From: Acanthaster planci
Lineage: Eukaryota; Echinodermata; Asteroidea; Valvatida; Acanthasteridae
DNA: 64,000 bases
Direction of reading: 5' to 3'
Assembly: GCF_001949145.1 (NCBI RefSeq)
Contig: NW_019091362.1
Location: 10,787,306-10,851,305 of the forward strand
The notes below the pieces were generated by a model that was given only the letters and a program-made list of their open reading frames with translations, made no database searches and had not been told where the DNA came from. The number at the start of each line of letters is the position of its first letter. Position 1 is the stretch's first letter. Positions 57,923 through 64,000 of the stretch are shown in pieces. The position numbers were made by a program, and so were the translations under genes.

Positions 57923-60349
57923 CCAGAGGGAACGGTAAAAACGCACGCAGCCTTAAGGGTTTGTTGCAGCTCCCTTGAATTTTTTAGCAGCTGTAAAGTT
58001 CAGAGAAATTACTGACAAAACGAGTATTTTTCTGCGTCGATGGATGTTTTGGCACAGTCTGTTGCTATGTAGCATTTCAAAATGTTGGTCGACTTTGTTT
58101 TGCTGTTGAAGATTTATGCCAAAAACACCCAACCGACTCCTCCTCACTTGGTGTCGTGGGTGGGTGTGTACTTTAGACAAATTTGTCGCTTTCTCCACTT
58201 TTAAAAGTAACGATCAGACGCACTACAAATGAAATAAGGATGTAAACATGATTATTTACAAGCTTCTATTTGGAGCGCCTGGTCGTGTATTGTCTAAAAC
58301 TCCCAAGTAAGGAAATGTCTGAGTTTTTTTTTTATAAAATGCGAGGTATTTTTAAAGACGTTACCCAACTATGACATAGTAAATACATCCCACAACAAAC
58401 TCGACATCAAACGTTTAATTGCCCGTATTCTCGAATCAGCCATTTGTAAAAATCGTAACCGATGTGGTCCCTGTGAATATCACAGGCTCAAAATAGCGTG
58501 GGAACTAAGATAATGCAGTGGTTGCCGATGACAGATCACTATGCTTGTGCTCCGATGGATATAGTTACAATCTTTAGATAAAAAATTATGTCACCTTTAT
58601 TGTTTTAAGGTGAAATGTTTTATAAAGTGATGCCATCGCTTTAATTACAGCAAACTAGTCAGACTCCTTCACATATCAGAGCCCATGCACCTTTACTGTA
58701 TCATGGCTGTTCCTTTGCTGTCTTGTCAAAATAAAGATATAAATGTTCAGGGGTGTTGTCTACGAATCGTCATTCGGAAAGACGTTCTTCGTCTTGTAGA
58801 TATTTATGGATCAGTGTTTTCGGTGAAATGATTTATTAAGTTGGCAAAAAAGAGAATTTTGTTAAGGTGCAAAGCTATTTCATCTTCCCCATGAGTCAAC
58901 TCTGAAAAATTCACCCTGGATAATTAGCCTTTTGCGAGTTAAATTTGGATAAAATCTGGTTCACTGAAGTCATCTGATTACTCAGTTACGAAAGGGACGC
59001 CTTGCACCAATACACTGTTTTCAATGGATTAGAAGGGCACAAAGGAACCAGGACATTCCGAGATGGTGGTCGCTATGCAAAGTCTTGCCCCGAATCACGA
59101 GGTATAGCAACAGGGTCTGTAGTTTTTGGGAATTCAAATTGTTACGTTGATGTGCAGTCAGATAATTTCAGTGTTCCAGATTTTATTCAAATTTAACTCG
59201 CAAAATGCTCATTTCTCCGCAGTTTTCTGCAATCGAATTGTTATCAAGTCAGGAAAATCAAATTTTCATCTTCTAATGATGTTAAGCGCACTTTTGTGTG
59301 ATACCATAAACCAGAAGGGTGTGGCACAGTTGCAGGAATCGACCGAACAGTTCTATCGGTGACAATTGTGGCCAAAAAATGTTGGCCCATGTGAAATACG
59401 CGCTTATAATGAAGTGTAAATTGTGGACTGCGTTGACATGTTTTTGTGGTCCTTTTAATGAACAAATCAACGTAGAAATTAACTGTTGTGGTATTTTTGT
59501 TATTGGTTAGCAACAGGGCGTTAATGCATCTAAGTCCCGATTCGGAAAATACATAAAAAGCGCACACAAAGCTTATACAATAAAAACTATGCATTCATAC
59601 AAATGCAGTGTACCCAGCTTACAATATTTACTCGTAGTATTGCTTTGGCAAACATTCGGAGTTATTCTCCAATCAAATTTTATTTAGAAAAAAAATTGAT
59701 CCCCCGTTCCTCACGTGCTATAAATACTGAACAGCACATGTGTTGATCCATATTTTCTGACTATAGGGGAACAAAGTGTCAGTGCTCCCATAATTAATTC
59801 TTGGATTAATGGATCGTTAGATTCATCAGTCGGATCGTAATGAATGGATATTGCAACCTCTTTGAGTCGATATTAATTAAAATTGCGCGGCACGTATCGA
59901 ATGGCGCACCCACTTTTATTAACACTTTTATTACTTCATTATTGTGGACGAAACCGATTAAGTTTAGCACTGCTTTCCTCTTGTTGTTGCCTGCTTTTGT
60001 AACTTTACTGTGTGTAGATGCAGTGTGAGAACGATGAACAACCCAACCTCTCCAACGATCAGAACAGATGTGCGTTGAGTTAAGCGATGCTTTGTAATAC
60101 AAAGTTCGTAATAAGTATATATGAGTCCTATTAACGACCAAAAGTAGTTAGGGGGTTGGCATCAATTTTTACTGGGAGGTGCTAGCACGCTATTAAAATG
60201 AGTTTATTCCATGGCAATCTACATAAGGTGCTGTCTCGATAGGTTAAAAAAATGTAAGGTAATAGAAAAACTTAGAGGTGCACATGGAACCATATTGCCC
60301 CTTCACCCTGTACTTGGAGTTCTCTTACTTTTCATGTTACACATATGGT
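57923..60349. other. Intergenic between the two convergent lectin genes
   Basis: Contains the probable 3' ends of both genes: AATAAA on + near 58730, and on - near 60203-60208. It also contains dispersed-repeat copy 2. No further gene is supported. Confidence 0.5.
58905..59200. repeat. Dispersed repeat, copy 2
   Basis: Matches 49815-50440 through GCCTTTTGCGA, AATGGATTAGAAGGGCACAA, CTTGCCCCGAATCACGAGG and CCAGATTTTATTCAAATTTA. It has the right inverted arm but not the left one. Confidence 0.7.
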
Positions 60350-63222
60350 TTACATAGTTTTACGTCTGTAATGCTTGAAACCTTTATTCTGTATCAGTGT
60401 GTCGTCCGAAAACTGCTTCGACAGCAATTCACAGGAATGTAGCAATTCTTGAAAATCTCTCTGGGACTGATCGAGCTTGTAGTTGAAGCTCGCACAGGCG
60501 TTGTATTTCAGGCAGTATTGGCTGCAACGAATCAGGGACGCGACCGTCAGTCTTCGCAGAAGATAATTGTCTGTGGGCGCAGCCATGTTTGCAGAACCGG
60601 CCTTGAAATTCCCCGAATTTGTGTATGATGTTGGAGAAGCTGCTGTGGGAGGTAACAGAGAACTGGTTTAGAGACCAGATTTCCAAGTTTTTCAAAATAT
60701 CTGTACTACGCAACTGTATAATGTCTCTGAGCTAAAATACAAGCGCACGACTTACCAGGCTCGCGCGTAGGCGTTGGCAGAGGAACAACGTCATTGTCAC
60801 TTCCTGTTGGTGAAATGAAAAGTGTGATATTGGGAGGTGTCCAACTGGCGTGACAGTAACTATACCCAGTAAGATATGTCCAATCCCTATATACACTCTA
60901 GACTATTGTTTCCCAACCCACCGCCCTAGATGTCTGTAAAGAATCCCTGAGATTCCGATCAAACAATGACCAACACAAAAGTGGGGGTGCTCTCCGTCCC
61001 ATATCTTGCTTTACATGGCGGTAACAGGCAACACTGAACAATTTCAAGATGTCTTGAGATTTGTTGGTTTTCAAGCAACTTATTTGAAGAATTGCCAACC
61101 AATAAAATGATTAAGTTTTGATCGGATTTATGTTAGCGAGACGCCATCTGCAATCTCCTAAATCAAACTGTACATTTAGGTGCATGCACTACATTGTACA
61201 TGTGATTATCCGGAGGGTCATGGGCTCAAATCCCACTGGAGAAGACATGTTCAGCGTTTTAGGTCCAAGGATCCAAAAAGGCATCAAGTATCACGACGTT
61301 GCATATAACAAATAACGGGACTGGTACCTATTTCATTTTTTGTTCTCACTCGATGACGGCGACTTAATTTTGTCAGTCTAAAAACCACCTAAATAGACCA
61401 ACCGAGGTTGAAATACTTGGTCCGTCGGATTCGTTCCTCGTGATTTCGTTGATGCCCTTGCAACGACTTACTTTCAAGTTCGCAGATGTAACCGAATCTG
61501 TTGTCGCAATTCCTGTCGTTCCAGAGGTAATCACTACTACGGCGGAGCCTCACGCAGGGAGATTCTTCGTCTAAGGGACCAAAACGGTCCCAAGCCGTGT
61601 AGTTACCAATCGGGCTGCCGTCCAGCCACATAGGATGGTCCACATCGCTGGTATAGGTAAGTCCGAACCAGTAGTCGATACGCACCCCATGTTCTTTTGC
61701 CCATTCCTGAACGGTCGATATATCAGGAACAGTTGGTTGACACATCAGAAGGAAACGTAAATGAGGACATCTGCTATGATCTCAATATTTAATATTTTTT
61801 GACCATATAACTCGCTGCTTACATTTCACTTAAAACTGCAGAAAAGAAAAGGAAATTTCAACAACATTCTCCTTGATGGATGAAAAAGGTTGTCAAACTC
61901 TAAACTTTTCACAATCCTCTGGTGTCTCAGAGTTCCACAAATCACAATGCTTCTTCGTTATTTCTTACATTTTATAACAACTCTCACTCTCTTTACTAAA
62001 GTAAACGTTCAAGTGCCCAGAAACGTCGCTGGATTATGTTTTTCAACATTTCGCTCAGGATCAAATTAATCAAGAGACAAGAAAATGCATGGTTGCTCAC
62101 CTGAAGGAATGTCTGTTCAGCTTGACTCTGGATATAGCCGAGATGGCTGTCCGGAGCCAAATTTTGGCACTCGTTACGCGCTGTGTATCCATCTGTTGGT
62201 GAGTCTGAAACTAGACGGTAGCATGACGACTCAAAGGACGTAAAACCACTCGGGCAAACTGTATGTAATCCGTGAAAAAGAATTTCATTAAATACCTACC
62301 TACCTACCTACCTACCTACCTACCTACATATATATATAAACACTCCCGGCATTCATTTATTGATTAAAAATTCAAATTAATATCGCTTGGCTTTTTCCTA
62401 ATGCAATCAGTAAAACCAACACTAAAATGAATCAGGAAAATTAAAATGAATTGCATTGCCTGTTCGGGGGTTTCCACCACAAATTCCTTACGTTTTTGCG
62501 GTCTTTACACAATAATAATTTACACAGAAAAAAGAGAAACCTTTAATTTGAATAACTACGTCCTGGCGTAGATTAATGGAAGTCTCGTAACTAGTTCCCA
62601 CATGAAGTAAGACGCTGTTTAGGGAAATCTACGTAAAAACACTAATCTCGTCACTGTTTAAATCACTCAAACTTATTTTCAAAAGCCTGCCCAATATTAG
62701 TTTTAGTTGCCCGAAGTACTTAGAGAATCAACTTTCAAATAACAGAAGGTAACTTATTGCGAGACGGAATTTTCTATCACACACCTGTGTCTGTTGTCAT
62801 TAAGTCTTGTGAGGAACTTCCTAAGGCGTTAGCAATGCACAAGCCAATGCAGACCACAAGACAACATTCCTGACACTGCAAAATAATGAAAGAGAGTAAA
62901 AATTTACGGGCCTATTAATTAAGCAGAGGAGATTATTAATAGAACACCAGTTTCAATCTTTTTGGTCTATACGTGTAGAGACTATTCGAAAAAATTTCTA
63001 AACAGGTGTTGAGCTTGTGAAATAGCAACTAAAACCCGAAGTTACTCTGCAAGCTTAAAATCCAAAGACAGTGTCAGAAAAAGCCAAGACAATTGCCATA
63101 CTGATATAATGATGACCCTCCAAAGAAAAAGAAGTGAAGTCGTTCTGTATGGAAGCTGTAGGGCCTATAATATACTGTTTATAGATATTCGTATTGAAAT
63201 CACTCACCAATTGTGGGTCCAT
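60350..63222 (-). CDS. Secreted C-type lectin + PAN protein, 279 aa, 6 exons
   Basis: Exons (minus) are 63222-63208, 62875-62785, 62258-62101, 61706-61472, 60803-60756 and 60642-60350, total 840 bases with every junction in phase. Exons 1-2 give MDPQL plus a Cys-rich hydrophobic signal segment (LVVCIGLCIANA). Exons 3-4 form the lectin domain (about 37-166): CPSGF, SHLGYIQ, YWFG, WLDGS, an NYT site at 123, CVRL, WND and GYICELE. The EPN/QPD site is absent. Exon 5 is a 48-base, phase 1-1 linker rich in Pro/Thr (PLPTPT). Exon 6 is a PAN-type domain with RCSQYC, ACASFNYK and CELLSKQFSD; the first Cys seen in the sister gene is missing. Unlike the sister gene, the lectin domain is split by a phase-0 intron after TFLQ. 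AATAAA (minus) lies about 142 bases past the stop. It is probably extracellular; ligand unknown. Confidence 0.87.
60855..61020. repeat. Dispersed repeat, copy 3, in a lectin-gene intron
   Basis: Matches the left part of the 49.95 kb copy: ATGTCCAATCCCTATATACA, AGACTATTGTT, ACAATGACCAACACAAAA and GCTCTCCGTCCCATATCTTG. It lies in intron 4 of the minus-strand lectin gene. Confidence 0.7.
62293..62338. repeat. TACC microsatellite followed by AT run
   Basis: About nine tandem TACC units followed by ATATATATATA, inside intron 2 of the minus-strand lectin gene, just before the lectin-domain exon. Confidence 0.95.
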
Positions 63223-63659
63223 TTTCCGCCGTTTATTCCCTCCTTGTTATTCTCACCGACTTGCTGCACGCTAGTGGCAAAGTAGATGATCCGTGGAAGG
63301 GTAACATTGATTCGTTATCGGCGGGAACCGGGAAAATGCACAGATCATGTAAATTCCTTGACTTAAAATTCATGTCTCCTTGGCGTGTGATGTTTGACCT
63401 ATCCAACCAGTCGAAGAGAATGCTGCAACGAGAGCCCTGAGGGCGATATAGCACGAGATCCAAGCTAGAGTAATTACGTTATACCGCGCTTTTGTGAGGG
63501 ATATGGGGCTTCAAATTTAATTACTTCGCTGCGATACATTCAATTATCAGCCGAAACATATGGCGCGGGCGTGCAGTTCCTGAGAAATTTGATTAAAAAT
63601 CTGGTATTACCAGGCTATGAGCGTATGGTAAAGAGACCCTGCAATTGAAATGTGATACT
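63223..63659. other. 5' flank of the minus-strand lectin gene
   Basis: Probably contains the promoter and 5' untranslated part. No clear TATA box was identified. The open frames on both strands at 63213-63463 overlap each other and lack domain features. Confidence 0.4.
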
Positions 63660-64000
63660 TGAACCACTCTTTATACCCTTAACACATCCCCCCAAGATGT
63701 CTGAAAGGAATTCCCCAGCTTTGCCTGAAATGTGGAAAGTGCCGACAGAAGGGCAAAAATCGTTTTGGCCAGTGAGAAATTTAGGTTTTTTGGCTCACTT
63801 CTAGGGCAAAGATGTCTTATGATCCCTTTCGCGTATCCCAACTGATTTGTGTAAATTGTTGGGTTTCTTCTTTGTTGGAGGACAACAATTTTGACAACGA
63901 GTGGCAGGGAGGTGACAAAGAGACTGCGGGAGGGCTACTGTACATGTACATGGGCAACTCATATGCAGCAAGGTATGAGACGGAGAGAACCCCCCCCCCC
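63660..64000. repeat. Dispersed repeat, copy 4, rearranged
   Basis: The forward part at 63680-63720 (ACACATCCCCCCAAGATG, TCTGAAAGGAATTCCCCAG) matches copy 1. At 63955-64000 the next part of the unit appears in the opposite orientation (CATATGCAGCAAGGTATGAG, ACGGAGAGAACCCC). The window ends inside it. Confidence 0.65.

Noticed and set aside
61195-61245. tRNA-like GGGCTCAAATCCCACT
   Set aside because: It has a B-box-like word but no matching A box or cloverleaf; at most a SINE remnant.
1-64000. CRISPR arrays, bacterial operons, phage or prokaryotic defence systems
   Set aside because: The gene structures are spliced and animal-type. No array of short identical repeats with unique spacers and no prokaryotic ribosome-binding or operon layout was seen.

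Overview
This window is animal nuclear DNA. It has small introns with GT/AG borders, multi-exon secreted proteins, intronless G-protein-coupled receptors, long repeat-rich intergenic stretches, microsatellites and one assembly gap (11019-11167). No operons or bacterial signals were seen. The rhodopsin-family receptors, the C-type lectin/PAN secreted proteins and the frequent short palindromes (TAGGCCTA-like, ACATGTA-like) suggest a marine invertebrate deuterostome, probably echinoderm- or hemichordate-like. That placement is inference; no marker gene in the window settles it.

Layout. (1) 3693-25199: two intronless paralogous orphan receptors (GPCR-A on +, GPCR-B on -) point towards each other about 19 kb apart. 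They align without gaps for their first 120 residues, and both lack the acidic residue of the DRY motif. Between them, on the minus strand, is a two-exon gene for an 81-residue lysine-rich protein I do not recognise, plus the gap and several repeats. (2) 28875-46260: two minus-strand copies of a peptide-receptor-like GPCR (GPCR-C, GPCR-D) arose by segmental duplication. Their main exons are both 894 bases and about 88% identical in protein. Their TM1 exons are both 143 bases but only about 43% identical. The large intron of GPCR-C is expanded by a repeat array rich in the palindrome TGACGTCA. (3) 52405-63222: a C-type lectin cluster holding one broken lectin-domain exon (+), one intact four-exon lectin+PAN gene (+) and one intact six-exon lectin+PAN gene (-). 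The two intact genes converge.

The intact genes are all receptors or secreted recognition proteins, as expected of lineage-specific tandem families. I rebuilt the exon structures of the two lectin genes, the small gene and the two peptide-receptor genes from splice sites, reading phase and total length divisible by three. No single undescribed pathway is evident. The most unusual points are the exon-specific divergence between GPCR-C and GPCR-D, the DRY-less receptor pair, the small basic gene, the intronic TGACGTCA array and the decayed lectin exon.
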